A stretch of DNA of 64,000 nucleotides from JAEINY01 sp942490535 (GTDB lineage: Bacteria; Bacteroidota; Bacteroidia; Bacteroidales; Marinilabiliaceae), in the NCBI GenBank assembly GCA_942490535.1, contig CALNXQ010000005.1:496001-560000 (forward strand), given 5' to 3'. Within the stretch, counting starts at the first letter, position 1. Every line of letters begins with the position of its first letter. The notes beneath the pieces were generated by a model, which worked only from the letters and a program-made list of their open reading frames with translations, did no database searches and was not told the origin of the DNA. Below, one piece after another: positions 51,460 through 61,092 of the stretch. Position numbers and translations under genes: made by a program.

Positions 51460-51864
51460 TTATTTATTACACCGCTGACAGGTTCCTTCAATGATGGTAC
51501 TTTGCGATTGCACACGAAAGCCCGCCGGCAACTGACAAGAAGGCAGGGGTGAATTGGGTAAACACACTACTTTATCGCACATGAGGCAATGAAAATGAGG
51601 ATGCGCGGTGCCCTTCTCCGGATTCACAAACACATATTTAGTGGTCTGATCTTCCAGAATTATTTTATGGATTAATTTTTTTTCGTCGAACAACTTCAGC
51701 GTTCGATAAAGCGTCACCCGATCCACCGGCCCCTGCAACTTATCTTCCAGTTCCCTGGGTGATAAAGCTACTTCGCTTTCAAACAACAAGGTGAGAACAT
51801 CCTCCCGTATGGCTGTTTTACTCAGTCCAAATCGCTTTAAATAATCTGAAGAATGGAATGTCAT
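51460..51864 (-). CDS. zur: Fur-family regulator, probable Zur
   Basis: 134 aa from MTFHSSDYLKRFGLSK (51864); the longer frame to 51924 is read through the operators and is unlikely. N-terminal winged helix (LSPRELEDKLQGPVDRVTLY with RTLKLFDEKKLI) and C-terminal metal-binding domain HPHFHCLMCDKVVCLP plus CQRCNK giving the structural-zinc cysteines. First gene of the znuA-znuC-znuB operon, and two 15-bp palindromic operators sit just upstream, which points to zinc-dependent autorepression. Confidence 0.9.
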   Translation of the reverse strand: MTFHSSDYLKRFGLSKTAIREDVLTLLFESEVALSPRELEDKLQGPVDRVTLYRTLKLFDEKKLIHKIILEDQTTKYVFVNPEKGTAHPHFHCLMCDKVVCLPNSPLPSCQLPAGFRVQSQSTIIEGTCQRCNK

Positions 51865-51869
51865 ATTTC

Positions 51870-51884
51870 TGCAACTTTGTTGCA
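51870..51884. promoter_or_regulatory. Fur-family (Zur-type) operator, proximal
   Basis: TGCAACTTTGTTGCA is a perfect 15-bp palindrome 5 bp upstream of the zur start, likely overlapping the promoter or early transcript. Confidence 0.65.
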
Positions 51885-51908
51885 AAAATAACGCTAAGGA
51901 AGTGAAAA

Positions 51909-51923
51909 TGCAACAGCGCTGCA
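51909..51923. promoter_or_regulatory. Fur-family (Zur-type) operator, distal
   Basis: TGCAACAGCGCTGCA, a slightly imperfect copy of the proximal site, same pattern TGCAA-N5-(T)TGCA, 39 bp further upstream. Confidence 0.55.
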
Positions 51924-51948
51924 AAAATAAAAGAGAGAATAGTCCTTT

Positions 51949-52797
51949 TTACACATGCTGACCAAAGAGCTGAAAGACACTTTCCACATATGTTTTAGAA
52001 ACAGGCACTTCTAAAGCAGGTAAGGTATCCAGTTTAATGCGTAAACCCGTCTTTTCCCGTTCAATGATTTTCACCTTCTGGAAATTAACCATATAGGACC
52101 GGTGACAACGCACCACATCCATCGCACGAAGGGACTCCTCCATATTCTTTAGTGTATTGCGCAATAGAAAATGTTTTTGATGCTGGTGATCGCTATAATA
52201 AATGGTCACATAATTATCGGCCCCCTTCAGATACAGCAAATCATCGTTCTTGATGGAGAAACGCATCACACCTTTCTCATCTCTAAACAGAACCATACCC
52301 TTTGTCTCCGGCATCTTTTCCTGCTCTTCGGTGAGGGCATCAAGTTTCATCTTTTTATCCTGCCATGAAAAATACAACCACAATACCGAGTAGGGTAACA
52401 ATAAAACCAGTGCTGTATTTTGCATGGAAACTTTAAACGCTTCCAGAGCAGGCCGGGGATCCTTTAATATAAAAAGTTCATACAAGGTGTAAAACAAGGA
52501 CATACTCACAATCTCCACGGCGATCCATAACAGATAATTTCCCAAGGGGATAACACGTCCTTTTTTGCCCCATTGATACATGATGATGCGGCTGATCACA
52601 ACAACCAAAACGCCGGTTAATATAACCAAACTCGAAAAGACAAACAGCTCTAAGCGGGAGATGTTGAACCAGGTGGTGACGCCAAAGGGCGAATAAACAT
52701 TAATGAACAACAAAGCAAAACCTGCGGTAAAGAGAATGAGCCGAATACTATTCCGCTTCTCCAACAAGTAGGATGGTATGGGCTTGCTAAAATCCAT
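51949..52797 (-). CDS. Membrane LytTR-domain transcriptional regulator
   Basis: 282 aa from MDFSKPIPSYLLEKRN (52797; frame extends to 52815). Four hydrophobic segments (residues about 20-40, 52-75, 90-112, 132-152) precede a short linker and a C-terminal LytTR DNA-binding domain (DDLLYLKGADNYVTIYYSDH; VVRCHRSYMVNFQKVKIIER). No receiver domain, so a one-component membrane-bound regulator of the type common in Bacteroidota. Upstream of the zur gene on the same strand with an 84-bp gap that contains the operators. Confidence 0.88.
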   Translation of the reverse strand: MDFSKPIPSYLLEKRNSIRLILFTAGFALLFINVYSPFGVTTWFNISRLELFVFSSLVILTGVLVVVISRIIMYQWGKKGRVIPLGNYLLWIAVEIVSMSLFYTLYELFILKDPRPALEAFKVSMQNTALVLLLPYSVLWLYFSWQDKKMKLDALTEEQEKMPETKGMVLFRDEKGVMRFSIKNDDLLYLKGADNYVTIYYSDHQHQKHFLLRNTLKNMEESLRAMDVVRCHRSYMVNFQKVKIIEREKTGLRIKLDTLPALEVPVSKTYVESVFQLFGQHV

Positions 52798-53038
52798 GGT
52801 CACAAAATTGAACAATAAAATTACAAATTATCAATTATTCCTGAATAAATATTCGAATTTGATATTTTTCGTTCGCAATTTTTCATCCCTCACTGTTAAA
52901 TTTCACCCCTAAATAACCCCATTAGGCCCAAAACCAAGGCAGGTATCACATTAAATTGCAATCGGTTCAGAAGTTGATTTGGTTTGTAGAGTCAAAAGCA
53001 CAAGTGATTCATTTAGCATCATACAGCAACAACGACTT

Positions 53039-54190
53039 ATGCATTACACTCAGTTATATCAATTCTTGAAGACCCAATTTTCGCCGGGAATAGCCACACT
53101 CATTCCCGGGGAAAAGGATCTTCTGTTAAAAAATGAGTCGTTTCACTCTACTGCTGAATGTCAAGATTATTTCCAAGGTCATGCCACTCAAACCGATTCC
53201 TTCAGCATTGAAAACCAAGCCGGCAATCCAAATGTCGATTTCACTTACCCGGTGTTCTATCCATCACATCAAACAAAAAATAATAAGTGCATCATTTTGT
53301 TGCATGGCCTCAATGAACGCAGCTGGAATAAATATCTGCCCTGGGGGTATCAGCTGGCTCAAAACACAGGACGGCCGGTAGTTCTATTCCCCATTGCCTA
53401 CCACATGAACCGATCACCCCATGACTGGAGCGACCCCCGTGCAATGATACCTTTTGTCCGGCAACGGAAAGAAATACAAATTTCTACATCCGATTTAACG
53501 GTAGCCAATGTGGCCTTGAGTCAACGCTTAACGGATCAACCGGAACGTTTTTTTCTATCCGGCTACCAGGCTGCTTTAGACATTCTGAAATTAACCGCTC
53601 ACATTCAATGCGGCTTGCACCCGTCCTTTGATAAAGATACACAGGTTGATTTTTTTGCCTACTCCATTGGCACTTTTCTGGCACAAAATTTAATACTGGC
53701 TCATGGGGAGGATCAGTTGGCCCAATCTAAATTTTTCTTTTTCTGTGGGGGCAGCACATTTGCAGAAATGAAAGGAACGTCGAAATACATCATGGACAGT
53801 GTGGCCTTTGATCGACTGATCCATCATTATACTCATGAACTGGTCAAGGAATCTGAAAAATCGGGTTACTTAAAGCACATCCTGCAAGAAACAGCGTTAG
53901 GTCAAGCCTTTTCTTCCATGATATCCATGGAGACCCTCAAAAGAAGAGGTCAGAATTATTTCAGTTTATTCCGCGATCGCATGGCAGCAGTCACCTTAAG
54001 TAAAGACCGGGTTATCTTGCCCGAGGCAATAAAAAAAACATTACAGGGAATTCGTCTTGAAGAATGGGATTTTGAATTTAACTATTCCCACGAGAACCCT
54101 TTTCCTATACTTTCTAATAAATTGGTTAATAAGGTCAATGAGGCTTTTGATAGAGTTTTCATTCAGGCGTCTATGCTTTTTACACACTAA
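53039..54190 (+). CDS. DUF6051-like alpha/beta-hydrolase-fold protein
   Basis: 383 aa from MHYTQLYQFLKTQF (53039); an upstream TTG at 52979 adds weak sequence. The core KCIILLHGLNERSWNKYLPW is a typical alpha/beta-hydrolase strand-oxyanion HG motif, and DFFAYSIGTFLAQNLILA (about residue 222) is a nucleophile-elbow-like G/A-x-S-x-G segment. No signal peptide, cytosolic. The overall family looks like DUF6051 of Bacteroidota. Substrate unknown. Convergent with transketolase. Confidence 0.75.
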   Translation: MHYTQLYQFLKTQFSPGIATLIPGEKDLLLKNESFHSTAECQDYFQGHATQTDSFSIENQAGNPNVDFTYPVFYPSHQTKNNKCIILLHGLNERSWNKYLPWGYQLAQNTGRPVVLFPIAYHMNRSPHDWSDPRAMIPFVRQRKEIQISTSDLTVANVALSQRLTDQPERFFLSGYQAALDILKLTAHIQCGLHPSFDKDTQVDFFAYSIGTFLAQNLILAHGEDQLAQSKFFFFCGGSTFAEMKGTSKYIMDSVAFDRLIHHYTHELVKESEKSGYLKHILQETALGQAFSSMISMETLKRRGQNYFSLFRDRMAAVTLSKDRVILPEAIKKTLQGIRLEEWDFEFNYSHENPFPILSNKLVNKVNEAFDRVFIQASMLFTH

Positions 54191-54209
54191 CGTTGAGAAG
54201 ACCTTAAAG

Positions 54210-54250
54210 AAAAAAGGGGGCTGGTTTAACGAAACCAACTCCCTTTTTTT
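54210..54250. terminator. Bidirectional terminator before transketolase
   Basis: A near-perfect hairpin (54210-54227 with 54232-54249, one mismatch) with an A-run on the left arm and T-run on the right, between convergent genes. Confidence 0.8.
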
Positions 54251-54269
54251 ATATGCTTGTATTGTAATC

Positions 54270-56294
54270 TTATCCTAGAAATTCAACCACCTGGTTAAAC
54301 ACATTCTCACCCGTGAATCCAAATTTCTCATCCAATACCGTGTAAGGGGCGGAATAACCAAAATGGTTTAGGCCCCATACTTTACCATTGAATCCAACCA
54401 AACCTTCTAAGGTTACTGACAAACCAGCTGTCATACCAAAACGAGGTGTTGCGGCAGGCAGAACAGTTTCCTGGTAAGCTGCCTCCTGATTACGGAACAG
54501 ACCTTCAGAAATGACAGACACAATCTGTACTTTCAGTCCTTTGCGTTGGCGTAATAATTGAGCGCCTTCCACCAAGGTACCTACCTCAGAACCTGAAGCT
54601 AACAATACCACATCCGGTTGTTCACTGTCTTTTTCAACAATGTAAGCACCTTTCTCAGCAGCTAAGGCTTTCTCATAGGTACTACCAGGTAAATTGGCAA
54701 TGTTTTGACGCGAGAAGATCATACCTGTAGGCGTTTTGGTATTCTCCAAAGCCATCTTCCATGCCACAGTAGTTTCATTGGCATCCGCCGGACGCACTAC
54801 TAACGTACTGTTATCGCCATCGTGATTTTTTAGCTTCTCCATCAACCGGATCTGAGCTTCCTGCTCAATGGGTTGGTGAGTCGGACCATCTTCCCCAACA
54901 CGGAAAGCATCATGCGTCCATACATATTTCACCGGTAATTGCATCAAAGCAGCCATACGAATAGCTGGTTTCATGTAATCAGAGAACACAAAGAAAGTAC
55001 CACACACAGGAATCACTCCCCCGTGCAATGCCATACCATTAGCCACAGCTGCCATGGTTAACTCAGCCACGCCCATTTGAAGAAAAGCGCCTGAGAAATC
55101 ACCTTTTTTGAAGATGGTCGTTTTGTTCAGGAAGCCATCTGTTTTATCGGAATTGGCCAAATCGGCTGACATCACAATCATGTTACCCACATTCTCGGCA
55201 AAATATCCAAGAGCGGTGGCTGAAGCAGCACGCGTGGCCGTACCCGCTTTCTGCTCAATTTTACTAAAATCAAGAGCAGGTGCTTCATTATTAATGTAGC
55301 CATTCAGTGTCGCTGCCAATTGAGGATTCTGCTTTTCCCATTCCGCTTGCTCTGCTTTTTTAGCAGCTGCAAACTTGATTTTTTGAGCATTTACCTCCGC
55401 ATAGGCATCCGCTACTGCAGGGAAAATAATAAATGGATTGGCAGGATCACCCCCCAAATTTTTAATGGTAGCGTCGGTTGACGCACCGGCAGCACTAAGA
55501 GGCTGACCATGGGTTGAAACTTGTTTCTCGAACGAAGCACCATCTGCAGTCACAGCACCTTTACCCATTATTGTTTTACCAATAATCAGGAATGGCTTTT
55601 CTGTTTCAGCGATAGCCGCATCCAATGCCTGACGAATCTGATCCTGATCGTTTCCATCAATGGTCATGGTAGCCCATCCCCATGCTTCATATTTTTTAGC
55701 AGTATCCTCAACGGTTACATCACCGGTTGTTGTGGATAACTGAATGTCATTTGAATCAAAGAACATAACCAGGTTACTCATTCCCAAATGACCCGCCAAA
55801 CGACCGGTTCCTTGCGAAATCTCTTCCTGAATACCCCCGTCCGAAATGAATGTAAAGATGTTGTGGCTCATCCAATCTCCAAAACGAGCTGCTAAGAAGC
55901 GCTCTGTAATAGCAGCTCCCAAAGCCATTGTATGTCCTTGTCCCAATGGACCCGACGTATTTTCAACTCCTCTGGCAAAATCCACTTCCGGGTGACCCGC
56001 GGTAGGGCTGCCCCATTGTCTGAAATTAGCCAGTTCCTCCATCGTATAGGCACCGGTCAAAGCTAATGCCGAATACAACATCGGAGACATGTGTCCCGGA
56101 TCGAGGAAAAACCGGTCGCGATTAAACCAGGTTCTGTCTGTCGGATCATAGTTCAGATACTCTGAAAACAGAACATGAATAAAATCGGCTCCACCCATTG
56201 CCCCTCCAGGGTGACCTGATTTTGCTTTTTCAACCATGGCCGCTGATAACACTCTGATGTTGTCTGCTGCTTGCTTTGAAATGTTTTTGTCCAT
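54270..56294 (-). CDS. tkt: Transketolase
   Basis: 674 aa, full single-chain length. N-terminal TPP domain with AMVEKAKSGHPGGAMGGADF, GPLGQGHTMALGAA, and the diphosphate/Mg motif ISDGGIQEEISQGTGR (the family GDG-xx-E pattern). Central Pyr domain with YVWTHDAFRVGEDGPTHQPI (sugar-phosphate and catalytic His) and the C-terminal domain with ASGSEVGTLVEGAQ. Links xylulose-5-phosphate to erythrose-4-phosphate and sedoheptulose-7-phosphate in the non-oxidative pentose phosphate pathway. It lies directly upstream (divergent) of pdxB, whose pathway starts from erythrose-4-phosphate, and of gnd. Confidence 0.97.
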   Translation of the reverse strand: MDKNISKQAADNIRVLSAAMVEKAKSGHPGGAMGGADFIHVLFSEYLNYDPTDRTWFNRDRFFLDPGHMSPMLYSALALTGAYTMEELANFRQWGSPTAGHPEVDFARGVENTSGPLGQGHTMALGAAITERFLAARFGDWMSHNIFTFISDGGIQEEISQGTGRLAGHLGMSNLVMFFDSNDIQLSTTTGDVTVEDTAKKYEAWGWATMTIDGNDQDQIRQALDAAIAETEKPFLIIGKTIMGKGAVTADGASFEKQVSTHGQPLSAAGASTDATIKNLGGDPANPFIIFPAVADAYAEVNAQKIKFAAAKKAEQAEWEKQNPQLAATLNGYINNEAPALDFSKIEQKAGTATRAASATALGYFAENVGNMIVMSADLANSDKTDGFLNKTTIFKKGDFSGAFLQMGVAELTMAAVANGMALHGGVIPVCGTFFVFSDYMKPAIRMAALMQLPVKYVWTHDAFRVGEDGPTHQPIEQEAQIRLMEKLKNHDGDNSTLVVRPADANETTVAWKMALENTKTPTGMIFSRQNIANLPGSTYEKALAAEKGAYIVEKDSEQPDVVLLASGSEVGTLVEGAQLLRQRKGLKVQIVSVISEGLFRNQEAAYQETVLPAATPRFGMTAGLSVTLEGLVGFNGKVWGLNHFGYSAPYTVLDEKFGFTGENVFNQVVEFLG

Positions 56295-56651
56295 TGCGCT
56301 TTTAAAATTTATAGGTTTCTACTGATTCAACAGCAGAACTTTCTTCAAACTGAGCGCAAAAATACACATTTTTCCATAGCAGATAAATTTTTTTGAGGTT
56401 GTGAATCAGACAGGTGACATAAATCAGTTTGCCAAACACCCATTCTCAAAAACCAATCGCCGCTTTTAAATTGCCTGATTACCTGAAGACCCAAGGTGTG
56501 AATCGCTTCCTATTCAACGATTATTATTACCTTTGATCCTCTGATTCCTACTTCGGTAAAGCAAGTTATCTTGTCATTGAAGGACGAATAGTAAACCCCA
56601 CAAATCAACTTATTCAATTGAAACGAACTCCATCTTAAAAGACAGATGTAG
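56295..56651. other. 357-bp divergent promoter region tkt/pdxB
   Basis: AT-rich near tkt. No repeat, RNA or operator recognised; it must contain both promoters. Confidence 0.5.
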
Positions 56652-57785
56652 ATGAAACTAATTGCAGATAATAAAATTCCCTATTTACAAGGAGCGTTTG
56701 AACCGGTGGCCACAGTGGAATACATTCCGGGTGCGACCATCAACCATTCCCATTTAAAGGATGCTGATGCCCTAATTACGCGCACCCGCACCCAATGTAA
56801 CGAAGCCTTGTTGAAAAACTCCACCGTTAAAATGATCGCTTCCGCCACCATTGGCTATGATCACATCGATACCCAATTTTGTGAAATGAATCACATTGAG
56901 TGGACCAATGCACCGGGATGTAATTCAGGGTCAGTCAAACAATACATCGCTGCCGTACTCGGACTTTTAGTGGAAGAGAAGGTGTGGACACTCAAAGGGA
57001 AACGAATTGCTATTGTAGGGGTAGGTAATGTGGGCTCTAAAGTTTCCGCTCTTTGCAAAGCCTTAGGCATGGAGGTGTTTGAGATTGATCCGCCACGAGC
57101 AAAGTCCGAAACAAACAAAACTTTTCACAGGCTGCAGGATGTGGTTGATAAAGTAGACATCATCACGTTTCACACCCCACTCACCCGAGAAGGGGTTGAT
57201 AAAACTTTTCATCTCTGTGATGCAGTGCTGTTAAAAAAGATGAAGCCAGGCTGTGTCGTCATTAATACCTCGCGCGGTGAAGTCGTGGACGGAGAGGCTT
57301 TAAAACAGGCTTTAATCCAACAGGAAATTCAATTGGCTGTGCTGGATGTTTGGGAACAAGAGCCCGATTTGGATCTCGAGCTATTGGATCAGGTCTGGAT
57401 CGCTACACCTCACATTGCCGGTTATTCACAAGATGGGAAAGCCAAAGGCACACAAATGAGCGTGCAAGCCATCAGTAAAAAATTCAATCTTGGACTGGAT
57501 GATTGGCAACCTGGTAATCTGCCGCGACCGCAATATCCGGAACTCATCATTGATTGCAAGCGGATGACCAACGATGAAATCGCTGCCAATGCCTTTTTAC
57601 ACACTTATGATTTAAGGGCTGATGACCAACGATTAAGAAACTCACCAGACACCTTCGAAAAACAAAGAGGAGATTATCCTGTTAGAAGAGAATTCAATGC
57701 TTATCACATTCAACTTGAAAATAGCATTCAGCAACATAAACAGTTGATTCAAGCGGTAGGATTTAAACATGTAACGATGATATAA
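56652..57785 (+). CDS. pdxB: Erythronate-4-phosphate dehydrogenase
   Basis: 377 aa, full length with the C-terminal PdxB dimerisation domain (residues about 285-377). NAD-binding D-hydroxyacid dehydrogenase motif IAIVGVGNVGSKVSALCKAL (about residue 118), catalytic Arg in NTSRGEVVDGEALKQAL, Glu, and His in TPHIAGYS. Oxidises 4-phosphoerythronate in the DXP-dependent route to pyridoxal 5-phosphate. Twelve bp upstream of gnd, so co-transcribed. Confidence 0.95.
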   Translation: MKLIADNKIPYLQGAFEPVATVEYIPGATINHSHLKDADALITRTRTQCNEALLKNSTVKMIASATIGYDHIDTQFCEMNHIEWTNAPGCNSGSVKQYIAAVLGLLVEEKVWTLKGKRIAIVGVGNVGSKVSALCKALGMEVFEIDPPRAKSETNKTFHRLQDVVDKVDIITFHTPLTREGVDKTFHLCDAVLLKKMKPGCVVINTSRGEVVDGEALKQALIQQEIQLAVLDVWEQEPDLDLELLDQVWIATPHIAGYSQDGKAKGTQMSVQAISKKFNLGLDDWQPGNLPRPQYPELIIDCKRMTNDEIAANAFLHTYDLRADDQRLRNSPDTFEKQRGDYPVRREFNAYHIQLENSIQQHKQLIQAVGFKHVTMI

Positions 57786-57797
57786 ACGCTATATACC

Positions 57798-59252
57798 ATG
57801 CATAAAAAAGCTGATATTGGATTAATTGGGTTAGCCGTAATGGGTGAAAACCTGGTATTAAATATGGAAAGTAAAGGTTATACCGTAGCTGTATATAACC
57901 GCACTGTAGATAAAGTTGATAAATTTATTAATGGCCGTGGAAAAGACAAAAACTTCATCGGTGCACATAGCATTGAGGAGCTGGTGGCTGCCTTGGAACG
58001 CCCCCGAAAAGTCATGCTACTGGTCAAAGCCGGTGCTCCGGTAGATGCCTTTATTGAGCAACTTCTTCCTCATCTGGAAGCAGGTGACATCATCATTGAC
58101 GGCGGTAATTCACATTTTCCGGACTCGGAGCGTCGCACCCAATACCTGGAAAGTAAAGGTCTTTTGTTTGTTGGTTCCGGTGTATCGGGTGGCGAAGAAG
58201 GTGCCTTAACCGGCCCATCCCTTATGCCTGGTGGTTCTAAAGAAGCCTGGCCACACATTAAAGATATTTTCCAAACCATCTCAGCCAAAGTAGAAGATGG
58301 CACGCCCTGCTGCGATTGGGTAGGTGAAAACGGAGCCGGCCATTTTGTGAAGATGGTTCACAATGGCATTGAATATGGCGACATGCAACTCATCACAGAA
58401 GCCTATCATTTGCTGAAAGAAATTGGTGGTTTCTCACATGATGAAATGCATGCCATTTTTGAAGAATGGAACAAAGGTGATTTGGACAGCTACCTGATAG
58501 AAATTACCCGTGACATCTTAGGTTATAAAGATGAAAATGGCGAACCATTGGTGGAAAAAATTCTGGATGCAGCCGGTCAAAAAGGAACTGGCAAATGGAC
58601 TGCCATCTCAGCTTTGGATTTGGGTGTACCTTTAACCTTAATTGGTGAAGCGGTTTTTGCCCGTTGCCTCTCGTCGCAAAAAGAAGAGCGGGTGGAAGCA
58701 GCCAAATCAATTGACGGCCCTCAAATTCAAGTAAGCGCCAATAAAAAACAGTTTGTTGAAGATGTTAAACATGCCTTGTTCGCATCTAAAATTGTTTCGT
58801 ATGCCCAAGGCTATGTATTGATGCGTGAAGCAGCGAAAGAATATGGTTGGGATTTGAACTACGGTGGTATTGCGTTAATGTGGCGTGGAGGATGCATCAT
58901 TCGCTCGGTTCTCCTGGGTAAGATCAAAGACGCCTTTGATACCAATTCAAAACTGACCAATTTGATGCTGGATCCTTACTTCAAAGATAAATTACAAGAA
59001 GCTTCTGCAGGATGGCGTCGCATTGTTGGACAAGCGGTGATGAACGGTATTCCGGTACCCGCATTCTCTTCGGCCCTTTCCTATTTCGACGGTTACCGGA
59101 CCGCTCAGCTACCAGCCAATTTATTGCAAGCTCAACGGGACTATTTTGGCGCACATACTTACGAACGCGTGGATAAAAAACGTGGTGAATTCTTTCATAC
59201 CAATTGGACCGGCCGCGGTGGGGATACGGCATCAACAACTTATCAGGTTTAA
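57798..59252 (+). CDS. gnd: 6-phosphogluconate dehydrogenase, decarboxylating
   Basis: 484 aa, full length for the NADP-type enzyme. N-terminal Rossmann GLAVMGENLVLNMESKGYTV with VYNRT, IIDGGNSHFPDSERR, substrate site GAGHFVKMVHNGIEYGDMQL (catalytic Lys and His-Asn) and C-terminal tail with YFGAHTYERVDKKRGEFFHT NWTGR pattern (split for length), typical of the dimer-swapped arm. Converts 6-phosphogluconate to ribulose-5-phosphate. Second gene after pdxB; tandem terminators follow. Confidence 0.97.
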   Translation: MHKKADIGLIGLAVMGENLVLNMESKGYTVAVYNRTVDKVDKFINGRGKDKNFIGAHSIEELVAALERPRKVMLLVKAGAPVDAFIEQLLPHLEAGDIIIDGGNSHFPDSERRTQYLESKGLLFVGSGVSGGEEGALTGPSLMPGGSKEAWPHIKDIFQTISAKVEDGTPCCDWVGENGAGHFVKMVHNGIEYGDMQLITEAYHLLKEIGGFSHDEMHAIFEEWNKGDLDSYLIEITRDILGYKDENGEPLVEKILDAAGQKGTGKWTAISALDLGVPLTLIGEAVFARCLSSQKEERVEAAKSIDGPQIQVSANKKQFVEDVKHALFASKIVSYAQGYVLMREAAKEYGWDLNYGGIALMWRGGCIIRSVLLGKIKDAFDTNSKLTNLMLDPYFKDKLQEASAGWRRIVGQAVMNGIPVPAFSSALSYFDGYRTAQLPANLLQAQRDYFGAHTYERVDKKRGEFFHTNWTGRGGDTASTTYQV

Positions 59253-59415
59253 CAACCATTCATAGGAATATCAAAGGACTCATGCTCACAACGCTTATAC
59301 TTTGATATCTATTTGTTATTTTAAACACTTCAGGTTGACTTTTAGAAATAAACCGTTTATGTTTGGGGCGAATTTAAATGAACACAACAAACCAAATTTA
59401 TTATCCCATTGAGCA

Positions 59416-59450
59416 GGGCTCCCCTAATCCTAATCCCGGAGCCCTTTTTT
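59416..59450 (+). terminator. Rho-independent terminator of pdxB-gnd
   Basis: GGGCTCC (59416-59422) / GGAGCCC (59438-59444) then six T residues. A second, larger hairpin follows 32 bp later. Confidence 0.8.
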
Positions 59451-59481
59451 ACTCTAAATGGATACCCAAGGGATAACGCAT

Positions 59482-59516
59482 AAAAAACTCCCCAACAGTA
59501 ATGTTGGGGAGTTTTT
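59482..59516. terminator. Bidirectional terminator
   Basis: AAAAACTCCCCAACA / TGTTGGGGAGTTTTT with a 4-nt loop, T-run on both strands; ends the convergent 59537-60886 gene. Confidence 0.85.
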
Positions 59517-59536
59517 CATTAAATAGCGCTCAATCG

Positions 59537-60886
59537 CTACACAGTTTGTAAAGTCGACAATTTATGTTCTTTCACAAATTCTTTCAATACTTCCGTCAGG
59601 TTAGGATGGCCAATTTCCTGCAAGTCGTAATGCACACGGGTATTGGGCTTATCAATTTTCACAATACGGTTCAAATCAATCGGTGTGCCAATGATCACTG
59701 AATCGCATGGCACTGCATCAATAGTGGCTTGTAAATCCTTAATTTGCTCATCGCCATATCCCATGGCAGGTAATAAAGTTCCCACATTCGGATAGATGCG
59801 GAATGTTTCTGCCAATTTACCTACTGCGTAATCTCTTGGATCAATGATTTCCTTTGCTCCAAACTTTTTGGCAGCCACAATACCAGCACCAAGTTTCATT
59901 TCACCATGAGTTAAAGTCGGTCCATCCTCAACCACTAAAACACGCTTTCCTTTAATAACCGAGATATCATCCACACGGATTGGCGAAGCTCCATCAATAA
60001 CCGTGGCTTTTGGATTAGCCATTTCAATGTTTGCCCTCAATTGGTTGATATCATCGGGAGCCGCACTATCCATTTTGTTAATAACAATAACATCAGCCAT
60101 GCGCAGATTGACCTCACCCGGATAATAACTCAATTCATGATTCACCCGGTGTGGATCAGCAACCGTAATATGTAAGTCGGGTTTATAAAATGGGAAGTCA
60201 TTATTGCCACCATCCCATAAAATAACATCACAACCATCCGGATCATTCTCCGCTTCGCGTACAATGGCTTCATAATCGACTCCGGCATAAATCACATTTC
60301 CACGCACCACATGTGGTTCATACTCTTCCATCTCTTCGATGGTACATTTGTGAAACGCTAAATCTTCAACCGTTGCAAAACGCTGTACCCGTTGCTTCAC
60401 CAAATCACCATAGGGCATAGGATGACGAATGGCCACTACTTTTAAGCCTTGATTCATCAACAATTCTATCACCTTACGAGACGTCTGACTTTTACCACAT
60501 CCGGTACGTGTAGCACACACAGCAATCACCGGCTTGGTACTTTTAATCATGGTTTGATCGGGTCCCAGCAAGAGGAATGAAGCACCGGCAGCATTCACTA
60601 TTGCCGAAACGGCCATTACTTTTGAATAGGGCACATCGCTGTAAGAGAATACACATACTTCCGCTTTCTTATCCTTAATCAACTGCGGCAATTCACTTTC
60701 TGCATAAATGGGTATACCTTGCGGATAAAGTGATCCGGCCAATTCGGCAGGATATTTACGACCATCAATGTCCGGAATCTGAGCAGCCGTAAAGGCGACG
60801 ATTTCATAATCTTTGTTTTCCCTGAAAAAAGTGTTGAAGTTGTGGAAATCTCTTCCAGCGGCACCAATAATAATGGCTTTTTTCAT
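59537..60886 (-). CDS. Cyclic 2,3-diphosphoglycerate synthetase-like nucleotide-binding protein
   Basis: 449 aa. N-terminal Rossmann-like segment MKKAIIIGAAGRDFHNFNTF, then a central P-loop ICATRTGCGKSQTSRKVIEL-type motif (CATRTGCGKSQTSR, about residue 125) and LWDGGNNDFPFYKPDLHITV with DVIVINKMDSAA. This is the family of archaeal cyclic 2,3-diphosphoglycerate synthetase; bacterial members are usually named GTPases and their substrate is not established, so I give no gene symbol. Cytosolic. Single gene. Confidence 0.85.
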   Translation of the reverse strand: MKKAIIIGAAGRDFHNFNTFFRENKDYEIVAFTAAQIPDIDGRKYPAELAGSLYPQGIPIYAESELPQLIKDKKAEVCVFSYSDVPYSKVMAVSAIVNAAGASFLLLGPDQTMIKSTKPVIAVCATRTGCGKSQTSRKVIELLMNQGLKVVAIRHPMPYGDLVKQRVQRFATVEDLAFHKCTIEEMEEYEPHVVRGNVIYAGVDYEAIVREAENDPDGCDVILWDGGNNDFPFYKPDLHITVADPHRVNHELSYYPGEVNLRMADVIVINKMDSAAPDDINQLRANIEMANPKATVIDGASPIRVDDISVIKGKRVLVVEDGPTLTHGEMKLGAGIVAAKKFGAKEIIDPRDYAVGKLAETFRIYPNVGTLLPAMGYGDEQIKDLQATIDAVPCDSVIIGTPIDLNRIVKIDKPNTRVHYDLQEIGHPNLTEVLKEFVKEHKLSTLQTV

Positions 60887-61092
60887 ACAATTTATTTATT
60901 TGGTTGGTTAATAATAAACAGATCGGTGTTCATTCGATCTGTTGTGATAAAAGGTATAACCTAAAAGTAATGGATCAGATTGAAAAAAAGATTGTTTTAT
61001 GATAAAAAGACAATTAAAAGCAATCATGTTAAGCAACAGCTTTTTATAATTTGAAATGACCATTTAAAATGTTATTTTTATAAGTTTGTGAT

